7,255 nt of DNA, from positions 1-7,255 of the forward strand of contig CAAEPN010000196.1 of the NCBI GenBank assembly GCA_900757905.1. The letters run 5' to 3'. Source of the stretch: Clostridia bacterium (GTDB lineage: Bacteria; Bacillota; Clostridia; Oscillospirales; CAG-382). The notes below the pieces were generated by a model, which searched no databases, was not told the DNA's origin, and worked only from the letters and a program-made list of their open reading frames with translations. Below, one piece after another: positions 1 to 6,469 of the stretch; positions within the stretch are counted from its first letter, which is position 1; each line of letters starts with the position of its first letter. The position numbers and the translations under genes were made by a program.

Positions 1-2967
1 TCATCGCTCGTCTATCTTGGCGGCGAAAGCAACATTCTTGAGCCGAGCGGCGAAAACTGCCGCCGCATTCGTCTTACAACGCCGGTGCTTACCGATGAGC
101 AGCTGCAAACCGTAAAATCGCTCGATACCGATTCGTATAAGGCCATCACGCTGCCGATTCTATTTGACGCAACTAAGAAAGGCGACCTTTCCGCCTCCTG
201 CGACCGTATTTTTGAAGCGGCTGACCTTGCTATTTCAGAAGGCTACAACATCATTGTGCTGTCCGACCGCATGTTTGGCAAGAATTATGCGCCGATTCCT
301 GCACTTTTGGTGTCGGCAGGACTTCATCATCATCTTATCAGCCGTGGTACGCGCATGAAAGTCAGCATCGTGCTTGAATCCGGCGAACCGCGTGAAGTGC
401 ATCATCTTGCAGTATTAGTCGGCTATGGCGTCAATGCCGTGTGTCCCTATATGGCTTATGAAGTCCTTGATCGGCTTTCAGAGGAGAAGCTGTTAGAGCT
501 TGACAAAACGACTGCCAAAGAAAACTATATCAAGGCGCTTACCAAAGGGATTGTCAAGATTGCATCTAAAATGGGCATTTCGACGGTGCAGTCCTACCAA
601 GGCGCACAGATCTTCGAAGCGCTCGGTATTTCTTCGGAACTTGTGGACAAGTACTTTACCGGAACGACTACGCGCATAGGCGGTCTTGACATCAAGCTTT
701 TGGAAAAGGAAAGCATTAAACGGCATGTTAAAGCCTTTGAGCCGATTACTGCTTCCGACGCGCTTGAATCGGGTGGCAGTCACAAATGGCGTTCGGGCGG
801 CGAATACCATATGTTCAATCCGGAAACCATCTATAAACTTCAGATGGCTTGCCGTACCGGTGATTATAAGCTGTACAAGGAATATGCCGCCGAGATGAAC
901 GCGCACCAAGAGCACGAATGTACTATCCGCGGCATGCTTGACATCAAAACGATCGATAAGCCGATCGCCATTGATGAGGTAGAATCGGTCGAAAGCATTG
1001 TAAAACGCTTTAAAACCGGTGCTATGAGCTATGGCTCTATCAGCAAGGAGGCACATGAATGCCTTGCCATTGCCATGAACCGTTTAGGCGGCAAATCCAA
1101 CAGCGGCGAGGGCGGCGAAGACCCTGACCGATATGAGCCGCTTCCGAACGGAGACAGTTGCTCTTCGGCGATCAAGCAGGTCGCTTCCGGACGCTTCGGC
1201 GTGCATATCCACTATTTGAACAACGCCAAAGAAATCCAAATCAAAATGGCGCAGGGTGCAAAACCCGGTGAGGGCGGTCATCTGCCGGGCGGCAAGGTAT
1301 ATCCGGGGATCGCCAAGGCACGTCATTCGACTCCCGGCGTCAGCCTTATCTCACCGCCGCCGCACCACGATATTTATTCGATTGAAGATCTGGCGCAGTT
1401 GATACACGACTTGAAAAATGCAAACCGTGACGCGCGGATCAGCGTAAAGCTCGTGTCGGAGGCCGGTGTCGGTACGATTGCCGTCGGTGTTGCCAAAGGA
1501 CGTGCAGACGTCATCCTCATTTCCGGTTATGACGGCGGTACGGGCGCTGCGCCCCGTACCAGCGTCCGCAATGCCGGACTTCCGTGGGAATTGGGCGTTG
1601 CCGAAACGCATCAGGCGCTGCTTATGAACAATCTGCGCAACCGTGTTGTGATTGAAACCGACGGCAAGCTGCTTACGGGCCGCGATGTCGCAGTCGCCGC
1701 GCTTTTAGGTGCCGAAGAATACGGTTTTGCAACCGGACCGCTGATTGCGATCGGCTGTGTCATGATGCGCGTGTGCAACCTTGATACCTGCCCGGTGGGT
1801 GTTGCAACGCAGAATCCGCTTCTTCGCAGCCGTTTTTGCGGCAAGCCGGAATATGTCGAGAACTTCATGCGGTTTATCGCTATGGATCTTCGCGAATGGA
1901 TGGCAAAGATAGGCGTGAAATCGGTCAACGAGATGATAGGACATGTCGAACGTCTGTCACAGAAGCCGTTATCTGAGCATGACCGCGATTCCAAGGCGCG
2001 TTCGGTTGATTTGAATGCACTTTTATATCAGCCGAAGATATGCTCGAATGACAGCGAGCGCTATTTCAATACGCCGCAGAACCACGAGCTTTCCAAAACG
2101 CTCGATATGAATACGCTTATGCAGTTATGCAAACCGGCTGTTTACGGCGGCAAAAAAGTTTCCGCCAAACTTGAGATCAGCAACCGAAACCGTGTGACCG
2201 GTACGATTCTTTCTTCGGAAATTGCTCGTGTTCATGGTGAAAAGGGACTTCCGGAGGACAGCATTACGCTCGATTTTGTTGGCTCTGCCGGACAGAGCTT
2301 TGGTGCATTCCTTGCCTATGGTGTGACCTTACGGCTTGCCGGCGAGTGCAACGACTATATCGGAAAAGGACTTTCCGGAGGTAAGATCATTGTTGTGCCG
2401 AAGGATAGTGCGAAGTTTGTGCCGGAGGAAAATGTAATTGTCGGCAACGTTGCTTTCTATGGCGCAGTGTACGGCGAAGCCTTTATCCGCGGCGTGGCGG
2501 GTGAACGCTTCTGTGTGCGTAATTCCGGCATTTCAGCGGTCGTTGAAGGAATCGGTGACCATGGTTGCGAGTATATGACCGGCGGAACGGTGGTCGTTTT
2601 GGGCAAGACCGGCCGCAACTTTGCTGCCGGTATGTCGGGCGGTGTGGCGTATGTATACGATAAAGACGGCAGCCTTGAAGCCAACTGCAATCAAGGTCTT
2701 GTATCGCTCGAAAGCGTAAAGGATACCGAGGATGCCGCGCACTTGTACAGCTTGATCGAAAAGCATGCCGCTTATACCGGAAGCACTGTGGCAGCAGCGG
2801 TTCTCGAACATTTTGATACAGAGCTTCCGTATTTTGTCAAGGTCATCCCGAACGACTATAAGCGCGTTATGGAGATCATGAAAGCAGAAAAAGCGAACGG
2901 CGCGGACGCGGATTCCGCAGCGCTTGCAGCCTTTGAAACAGTAGCCCACAAGAAAGTGGCAATGTGA
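1..2967 (+). CDS. gltB: Glutamate synthase (NADPH) large subunit, 5'-truncated by window edge
   Basis: The frame is open from base 1 to TGA at 2965-2967, giving 988 residues. The GTG at 85 is internal, since family-like sequence precedes it. Large subunits have about 1,500 residues, so roughly 510-520 are missing, including the N-terminal glutaminase domain with its catalytic Cys. Residues 1 to about 290 are the central domain. About 300-660 are the FMN synthase domain, with GKSNSGEGGED (364-374), GEGGHLPGGK (423-432) and GYDGGTGAAP (509-518). C586, C592 and C597 form the C-x5-C-x4-C ligand set of the 3Fe-4S cluster. About 720-905 are the GXGXG beta-helix domain, for example GMSGG at 877-881. 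From family knowledge, the enzyme transfers glutamine-derived ammonia through an internal tunnel to 2-oxoglutarate, using electrons from GltD. No frameshift or missing key residue is seen. The promoter lies outside the window. The call is very secure. Some Gram-positives name the large subunit gltA. Confidence 0.98.
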   Translation, partial: SSLVYLGGESNILEPSGENCRRIRLTTPVLTDEQLQTVKSLDTDSYKAITLPILFDATKKGDLSASCDRIFEAADLAISEGYNIIVLSDRMFGKNYAPIPALLVSAGLHHHLISRGTRMKVSIVLESGEPREVHHLAVLVGYGVNAVCPYMAYEVLDRLSEEKLLELDKTTAKENYIKALTKGIVKIASKMGISTVQSYQGAQIFEALGISSELVDKYFTGTTTRIGGLDIKLLEKESIKRHVKAFEPITASDALESGGSHKWRSGGEYHMFNPETIYKLQMACRTGDYKLYKEYAAEMNAHQEHECTIRGMLDIKTIDKPIAIDEVESVESIVKRFKTGAMSYGSISKEAHECLAIAMNRLGGKSNSGEGGEDPDRYEPLPNGDSCSSAIKQVASGRFGVHIHYLNNAKEIQIKMAQGAKPGEGGHLPGGKVYPGIAKARHSTPGVSLISPPPHHDIYSIEDLAQLIHDLKNANRDARISVKLVSEAGVGTIAVGVAKGRADVILISGYDGGTGAAPRTSVRNAGLPWELGVAETHQALLMNNLRNRVVIETDGKLLTGRDVAVAALLGAEEYGFATGPLIAIGCVMMRVCNLDTCPVGVATQNPLLRSRFCGKPEYVENFMRFIAMDLREWMAKIGVKSVNEMIGHVERLSQKPLSEHDRDSKARSVDLNALLYQPKICSNDSERYFNTPQNHELSKTLDMNTLMQLCKPAVYGGKKVSAKLEISNRNRVTGTILSSEIARVHGEKGLPEDSITLDFVGSAGQSFGAFLAYGVTLRLAGECNDYIGKGLSGGKIIVVPKDSAKFVPEENVIVGNVAFYGAVYGEAFIRGVAGERFCVRNSGISAVVEGIGDHGCEYMTGGTVVVLGKTGRNFAAGMSGGVAYVYDKDGSLEANCNQGLVSLESVKDTEDAAHLYSLIEKHAAYTGSTVAAAVLEHFDTELPYFVKVIPNDYKRVMEIMKAEKANGADADSAALAAFETVAHKKVAM

Positions 2968-2984
2968 GGAAGGAGTGAACGAAC

Positions 2985-4457
2985 ATGGGAAAATCAACCG
3001 GATTTCTTGAATATGACAGACAGCTTCCGACTGATCGCCCGGTATCCGAACGTATCGGTGACTGGAACGAATTCCACACACATTTTGATGAAGAAGCGCT
3101 TCGTTTGCAGGGCGCACGCTGTATGGACTGTGGCGTGCCGTTCTGCCACACCGGAAAAATGGTATGCGGCATGGCAATGGGATGCCCGTTACACAATCTG
3201 ATTCCGGAATGGAACGACCTCGTCTACCGGGGCGAGTATGAGCTTGCTTACGAGCGGTTGTCGCTCACCAATAATTTTCCGGAATTCACGGGACGCGTGT
3301 GTCCTGCGCCGTGCGAGGGTTCTTGCACGGTCGGCATGCATGGCTGCCCGGTGACGATACGCAATAATGAATGCCATATCATCGATAAAATGTTCGAAGA
3401 GGGCAAGGTTTTGCCGGTAACCCCTAAGGTCTTTACCGGAAAACGGGTAGCCGTTGTCGGTTCCGGCCCTTCGGGGCTTGCCTGCGCCGACAGCTTGAAC
3501 AGAATGGGACACATTGTAACAGTCTTTGAACGTGCCGACCGTCCCGGCGGACTTTTAATGTACGGAATTCCGAATATGAAGCTCGACAAAAAGGTCGTGG
3601 AACGCCGCGTTGAGCTAATGCAGAAAGAGGGCGTTAAGTTCAAGCTGAACACGGAGATCGGTAAAACCTATCCGGTCGTCAAGCTGCTTAACGACTACGA
3701 TGCCGTCGTCCTTTGCTGCGGTGCGACCAAGCCCCGTGCGCTCACCTGTGAGGGCGCAGACGCAAAAGGCGTCTATTATGCCGTTGATTTTCTAAAGGCC
3801 AACACCAAGAGTCTTCTTGATTCCGGTCTTACTGACGGAAACAATATAAGCGCCGCCGACAAAAACGTTGTAATCATCGGCGGCGGCGATACCGGCACCG
3901 ACTGCGTAGCAACCTCTATCCGCCATGGCTGCAAGAGCGTTGTTCAGCTTGAAATTATGCCGGAGCTGCCGGAAACGCGTGCGGAAAATAATCCGTGGCC
4001 GCAGTATCCGCGAGTCAAAAAGACCGATTACGGTCAGGAAGAAGCGATCGAAGTGTTCGGCGCTGATCCGCGTGAATATCTGACGACGGTTACCAAAATT
4101 GTAAAGGACGATAGCGGTGCTGTCAAAGAAGTGCATACCGTAAACGTCACCTGGAAGAAGGATAAAAACGGCCGCATGACGTCGCAACCCGTTCCGGGCA
4201 GTGAAAAGGTGCGTCCGTGCGAGCTGCTGTTAGTGGCCATGGGCTTTACCGGCCCGGAACAGACGTTGATTTCTGAGCTTTCTCTCGATACCGACGCACG
4301 TAGCAACATCAAAGCGGACGAGACGTCGCATAAGACAAATCTTGCCGGTATTTTTGCTGCCGGTGACTGCCGGCGCGGCCAGAGCCTTGTGGTCTGGGCG
4401 ATACGGGAGGGCAGAGAAGCAGCTGCGGCTGTGGACGCCTACTTACAGAACAAATAG
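2985..4457 (+). CDS. gltD: Glutamate synthase (NADPH) small subunit, complete
   Basis: This 490-residue protein is close to the usual length for Gram-positive small subunits. It oxidises NADPH on FAD and passes electrons through iron-sulfur clusters to the large subunit. The N-terminal Fe-S domain shows C46, C49, C54 and C67 (C61 is also present), ending in GCPLHNLIPEW, and then C106, C110, C114 and C121. The first FAD Rossmann motif is GSGPSG at 159-164. The NADPH-binding motif is GGGDTG at 299-304. The C-terminal FAD motif AAGDCRRGQ lies at about 458-466, followed by a WAIREGREAA helix. The segment NPWPQYPR followed by YGQEEA is typical of GltD. AAGGAG at 2970-2975 sits 9 nt before the ATG and supports this start. 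The gene starts 17 bp after the gltB stop, so the two are almost certainly co-transcribed. The only stop is TAG at 4455-4457. Related NADPH-dependent oxidoreductases share the fold, but linkage to gltB settles the call. Confidence 0.97.
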   Translation: MGKSTGFLEYDRQLPTDRPVSERIGDWNEFHTHFDEEALRLQGARCMDCGVPFCHTGKMVCGMAMGCPLHNLIPEWNDLVYRGEYELAYERLSLTNNFPEFTGRVCPAPCEGSCTVGMHGCPVTIRNNECHIIDKMFEEGKVLPVTPKVFTGKRVAVVGSGPSGLACADSLNRMGHIVTVFERADRPGGLLMYGIPNMKLDKKVVERRVELMQKEGVKFKLNTEIGKTYPVVKLLNDYDAVVLCCGATKPRALTCEGADAKGVYYAVDFLKANTKSLLDSGLTDGNNISAADKNVVIIGGGDTGTDCVATSIRHGCKSVVQLEIMPELPETRAENNPWPQYPRVKKTDYGQEEAIEVFGADPREYLTTVTKIVKDDSGAVKEVHTVNVTWKKDKNGRMTSQPVPGSEKVRPCELLLVAMGFTGPEQTLISELSLDTDARSNIKADETSHKTNLAGIFAAGDCRRGQSLVVWAIREGREAAAAVDAYLQNK

Positions 4458-4486
4458 GACTCGTCACCGTTATTCGGTATGAGTAA

Positions 4487-4537
4487 TAAAAAAGCAAACA
4501 GCGCGTACTTTGAATCATTCAAGGTACGCGCTGTTTG
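4487..4537 (-). terminator. Rho-independent terminator between convergent genes
   Basis: The arms 4495-4514 and 4518-4537 form a 20-bp stem with a single G-U wobble and a 3-nt loop. Read on the minus strand, the stem is followed by six U's (A-run at 4488-4493 on the plus strand) and then a further AT-rich stretch. This is a textbook intrinsic terminator for the lipoprotein gene that ends at 4555. For gltD, arriving from the other side, the hairpin lies 37 bp past the stop. The plus-strand tail is only the partly U-rich GTTTGTAT, so termination of the gltBD transcript here is plausible but weaker. No other terminator for gltBD is visible. Confidence 0.9.
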
Positions 4538-4554
4538 TATCGGTGTGATAAAGC

Positions 4555-4782
4555 TTATTCGGCTGCTAATTCATCCGTGCCGAAAAAGGCGTCGGCATCG
4601 ACTTTGGTCTTGCCGTCAAAGCACTTTTTGTAGCAGGAGGAACAGAGAGTGATCTCACCGTCTTTGTACGAATACTTATTCGAACAGCTCTTTTCGCACA
4701 TATTGCACTGTTTCGAACCACAAGAGGTGAGAACTGCCGCAACGCTTAATGCGGCAAAAAGGCAAACAAGGGCTTTTTTCAT
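4555..4782 (-). CDS. Small cysteine-rich lipoprotein, putative metal-binding, function unknown
   Basis: The product has 75 residues. A basic MKK start and a hydrophobic stretch (4-19) lead to the lipobox L18-T19-S20-C21, so it should be lipidated at C21 and anchored on the outer face of the membrane. The mature part is about 55 residues with six further cysteines in two identical spacings: C26-x2-C29-x3-C33 and C47-x2-C50-x3-C54. The paired CxxC motifs 17 residues apart resemble a zinc ribbon or treble clef, so metal binding is a fair inference. Disulfides are the alternative, given the extracellular site. The tail is acidic. The start is ATG 4780-4782. AAAGGAG (4792-4798) is 9 nt upstream of it but only 3 nt from the in-frame ATG at 4786-4788, and longer starts would spoil the signal peptide. 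The gene has its own promoter and terminator and follows the SEDS gene on the same strand. I do not recognise a named family. Confidence 0.85.
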   Translation of the reverse strand: MKKALVCLFAALSVAAVLTSCGSKQCNMCEKSCSNKYSYKDGEITLCSSCYKKCFDGKTKVDADAFFGTDELAAE

Positions 4783-4791
4783 GGTCATGTA

Positions 4792-4798
4792 CTCCTTT
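4792..4798 (-). promoter_or_regulatory. Ribosome binding site of the lipoprotein gene
   Basis: AAAGGAG on the minus strand. It has a 9-nt spacer to ATG 4780-4782 and only 3 nt to the preceding in-frame ATG 4786-4788. It therefore selects the MKK start and gives a clean signal peptide. Confidence 0.85.
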
Positions 4799-4819
4799 GG
4801 GAATCCGTATGTTAAAATT

Positions 4820-4848
4820 AATATACCACAGTTTTGCAAAAATGTCAA
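4820..4848 (-). promoter_or_regulatory. Housekeeping (SigA-type) promoter for the lipoprotein gene
   Basis: On the minus strand, a perfect -35 TTGACA (4843-4848) and a 17-bp spacer are followed by -10 TATATT (4820-4825, one mismatch). Transcription should start near 4813, leaving a leader of about 30 nt that contains the ribosome binding site. The -35 box begins 3 bp after the stop codon of the SEDS gene, so the lipoprotein can be expressed apart from it. The spacer contains the perfect palindrome TTTTGCAAAA (4832-4841), which may be chance in AT-rich DNA. Confidence 0.88.
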
Positions 4849-4851
4849 GTG

Positions 4852-6279
4852 CTACCTTCCGAAGAACGTTCGCTCTTTGTGTGTGCTTACCGAAAGCACA
4901 AGACCGATGGCGATATATGTGCTTAGTGCCGAGGAACCGCCATAGCTTAAGAAAGGAAGCGTAATGCCGATAACCGGTAAAACGCCAAGACACATGCCAA
5001 TGTTTTCAATGATCTGAATGATAAACATAGCCGCAACGCCTGTGCAGATAAGACATCCGAATGTATTCTCCGAACGGACGGCAATCATGATAATGCGCAC
5101 CACCAAAAAGATGTAAAGTCCCAAGACGATAAGTGCGCCGATAAAACCGGATTCTTCGCAGATCGTGGCAAAAATCATGTCGGTATGTTTGGCCGAAAAA
5201 TTGCCTTGCGTGATCTTTCCGTGCGTATAGCCGCTGCCGCCGATACCGCCGAGACTGATGGCAGTCATACTGCGCACAGCCTGATGTCGGACGCCGATGG
5301 CGTTCGGATCGACCGAAATATCATAAGGCGCTAAAATACGCTGCTGTTGAAAGTAGTTTAACTTTGTCCAGACAAACGGAGACGCGATAAAGATCCCGGC
5401 GATTCCGGCAATGAAATACCAGATGTTTAGGTTTCCGGCAAAGCACATAACGGCGAAAATAAAAATAAATATAGTGAGTGTGCCGAGGTCTTTCTGCAAG
5501 AGTGTGAGTCCGATGATGATTGCTGCGTGTAAAAACAAAGTAAGCGCGGTAAAAAACTTGTTGATACGGTCACGTACAAAGTAAAGATGCGCGGCGAATG
5601 AATAAATAAACAGGATTTTCGCAAACTCCGACGGCTGTATTTTGATAAAGCCGAGATTTATCCAGTTTGCATTCGTTTTATCGGTAACGCCTTCACCGAA
5701 AAAGAATGTAAATAAGAGAAGTGCGGCGTTTATGAGAAGAACAACACGGTATTTTTTTGCAAATTGCCGGTAATCGATAAAAGAAAGGACCGTCATAAGA
5801 GTAAAGCCGAGAACGGCGGCTGCTGCCTGAATGATGACATAGCGGTTTCTTTCGTATGTAAGCGTTGCGCTGTATACGGCAAGCACGCCGAATAAAGCAA
5901 GTGCAGCCACAGTCAACAAGAGCTTTCGGTCAATGAGCGCTGCGTGCTGTTTTAACTGTCCGCGAATGAAATTCTTTTTTATTTCAATGGGGTCTTTGGG
6001 TGCAGTTGGCAAGGCCGGCGCCGGCTTTAGCGTAAGCGTGCGCACCGGTCGGCGCATTTTCCGTATGGAGGACGAGCCTTCATGCTTTCCGGTCAAAAGA
6101 CGGTTGCGGCGGCGTTCGGCTTCGATCGGCGAAAGCAGTCGTCCGCTTCCGACGGCGTTGACGCGCGAATAGGTAATTAAGTTGACCTCATAGTATTTTT
6201 GGGAGGGATCGGCGGTGTTTTCACCGGATTTTACGATTTTTTTTACGGTACGGAACTTGGTGGAATTGCCTTGCGGCAC
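4852..6279 (-). CDS. SEDS-family peptidoglycan glycosyltransferase (FtsW/RodA/SpoVE), RodA-like, with N-terminal extension
   Basis: This 475-residue membrane protein should polymerise lipid II into glycan strands, normally with a class B penicillin-binding protein; none is encoded here. About ten membrane segments fall near 119-140, 147-167, 177-194, 218-237, 243-262, 268-284, 287-305, 376-400, 407-431 and 434-466. Family marks are W206-INLG, QPSEFAK (215-221), QKDLGT (262-267), HTDMIFA (365-371, with D367 the expected catalytic Asp), EESGFIG (375-381) and LPFLSYGGSS (441-450). The loop resembles RodA more than FtsW (GKITQGNF), but sequence alone does not settle elongation, division or sporulation. 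Residues 1-117 are an extra, probably cytoplasmic, basic region (24 Lys/Arg against 9 Asp/Glu). Usual members have about 370-420 residues. GTG 6277-6279 is the start because AAAGGAGG lies 8 nt upstream. The stop is TAG at 4852-4854. Confidence 0.94.
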   Translation of the reverse strand: MPQGNSTKFRTVKKIVKSGENTADPSQKYYEVNLITYSRVNAVGSGRLLSPIEAERRRNRLLTGKHEGSSSIRKMRRPVRTLTLKPAPALPTAPKDPIEIKKNFIRGQLKQHAALIDRKLLLTVAALALFGVLAVYSATLTYERNRYVIIQAAAAVLGFTLMTVLSFIDYRQFAKKYRVVLLINAALLLFTFFFGEGVTDKTNANWINLGFIKIQPSEFAKILFIYSFAAHLYFVRDRINKFFTALTLFLHAAIIIGLTLLQKDLGTLTIFIFIFAVMCFAGNLNIWYFIAGIAGIFIASPFVWTKLNYFQQQRILAPYDISVDPNAIGVRHQAVRSMTAISLGGIGGSGYTHGKITQGNFSAKHTDMIFATICEESGFIGALIVLGLYIFLVVRIIMIAVRSENTFGCLICTGVAAMFIIQIIENIGMCLGVLPVIGITLPFLSYGGSSALSTYIAIGLVLSVSTHKERTFFGR

Positions 6280-6287
6280 AGTGGCAG

Positions 6288-6295
6288 CCTCCTTT
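6288..6295 (-). promoter_or_regulatory. Strong ribosome binding site that fixes a GTG start for the SEDS gene
   Basis: AAAGGAGG on the minus strand lies 8 nt before GTG 6277-6279. The nearby ATG at 6296-6298 is upstream of this site and out of frame. The GTG start, and so the long N-terminal extension, is supported. Confidence 0.88.
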
Positions 6296-6314
6296 CATAT
6301 AAGCGATTTTATAT

Positions 6315-6343
6315 ATTATACTACAAATCTCTCCGGCTGTAAA
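6315..6343 (-). promoter_or_regulatory. Housekeeping promoter for the SEDS gene
   Basis: On the minus strand, TTTACA (6338-6343, five of six consensus bases), a 17-bp spacer and a perfect TATAAT (6315-6320). Transcription should start near 6308, about 29 nt before the GTG start. Readthrough into the lipoprotein gene is likely because no terminator separates the two. Confidence 0.87.
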
Positions 6344-6357
6344 TATAAAATTTGCAA

Positions 6358-6410
6358 AAAACTTGTTGCAATACTCTTCTGCACATGTTATAATATCCAA
6401 AACAAGTGTT
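6358..6410. promoter_or_regulatory. Possible operator: split inverted repeat around the GH32 promoter
   Basis: AAAACTTGTT at 6358-6367 and AACAAGTGTT at 6401-6410 are inverted copies matching at 9 of 10 bases. They flank the promoter: the left arm overlaps the -35 and the right arm covers the predicted start site. This layout fits a repressor binding both arms. The right arm is itself a near-palindrome (AACA-AG-TGTT). No regulator gene is visible, and AT-rich DNA makes chance repeats fairly likely. Confidence 0.35.
6366..6394 (+). promoter_or_regulatory. Extended -10 promoter for the GH32 gene
   Basis: A perfect TATAAT at 6389-6394 is preceded by TGT (6386-6388), making an extended -10. A weaker -35, TTGCAA (6366-6371, four of six), lies 17 bp upstream. 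Transcription should start near 6401. A weak -35 with a strong -10 would suit a regulated sugar gene, but that is inference. Confidence 0.8.
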
Positions 6411-6454
6411 GATAAATTTCGTTAATATGCCATTAAGGAGCAATCTTTTCCAAA

Positions 6455-6460
6455 AAGGAG
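6455..6460 (+). promoter_or_regulatory. Ribosome binding site of the GH32 gene
   Basis: AAGGAG lies 9 nt before ATG 6470-6472 and supports that start. A second Shine-Dalgarno-like TAAGGAG at 6434-6440 has no usable in-frame start after it. Confidence 0.85.
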
Positions 6461-6469
6461 CTACTGCAT

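Larger units (their letters stand above)
6280..6469. other. Divergent intergenic regulatory region
   Basis: These 190 bp separate the SEDS gene (leftward) from the GH32 gene (rightward). They are AT-rich and hold one promoter per direction. The two -35 boxes are 22 bp apart, across an A/T-rich stretch (6344-6365) that could act as an UP element for either promoter. The predicted leaders are about 29 nt (SEDS) and 69 nt (GH32). No terminator or riboswitch-like fold is evident. Confidence 0.8.

Noticed and set aside
85..87. GTG at 85 as the start of the large-subunit gene
   Set aside because: The frame is open back to base 1, and the preceding residues match the GltB central domain (NILEPSGENCRRIRL). 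The gene simply begins outside the window.
493..1056. Minus-strand open frame of 187 codons inside gltB
   Set aside because: It lies wholly antisense to a clearly conserved domain of gltB, has no family-like sequence, and shows no convincing ribosome binding site. It is a by-product of codon use.
2533..3177. Minus-strand open frame of 214 codons spanning the gltB-gltD junction
   Set aside because: It is antisense to both conserved genes and the junction ribosome binding site, and its composition does not look protein-like.
4459..4484. Small imperfect hairpin just after the gltD stop (ACTC/GAGT and ACCG/CGGT arms) as the gltBD terminator
   Set aside because: The stem is short and interrupted, and it is followed by A's instead of U's on the plus strand.
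6298..6311. CcpA catabolite-repression (cre) like site
   Set aside because: It matches the consensus core at 12 of 14 positions, but the key outer G and C are missing. It also sits at the SEDS transcription start instead of the sugar gene promoter.
6434..6440. Extra Shine-Dalgarno sequence TAAGGAG upstream of the GH32 ribosome binding site
   Set aside because: No ATG, GTG or TTG lies at a suitable distance behind it, so no additional gene start can be supported.
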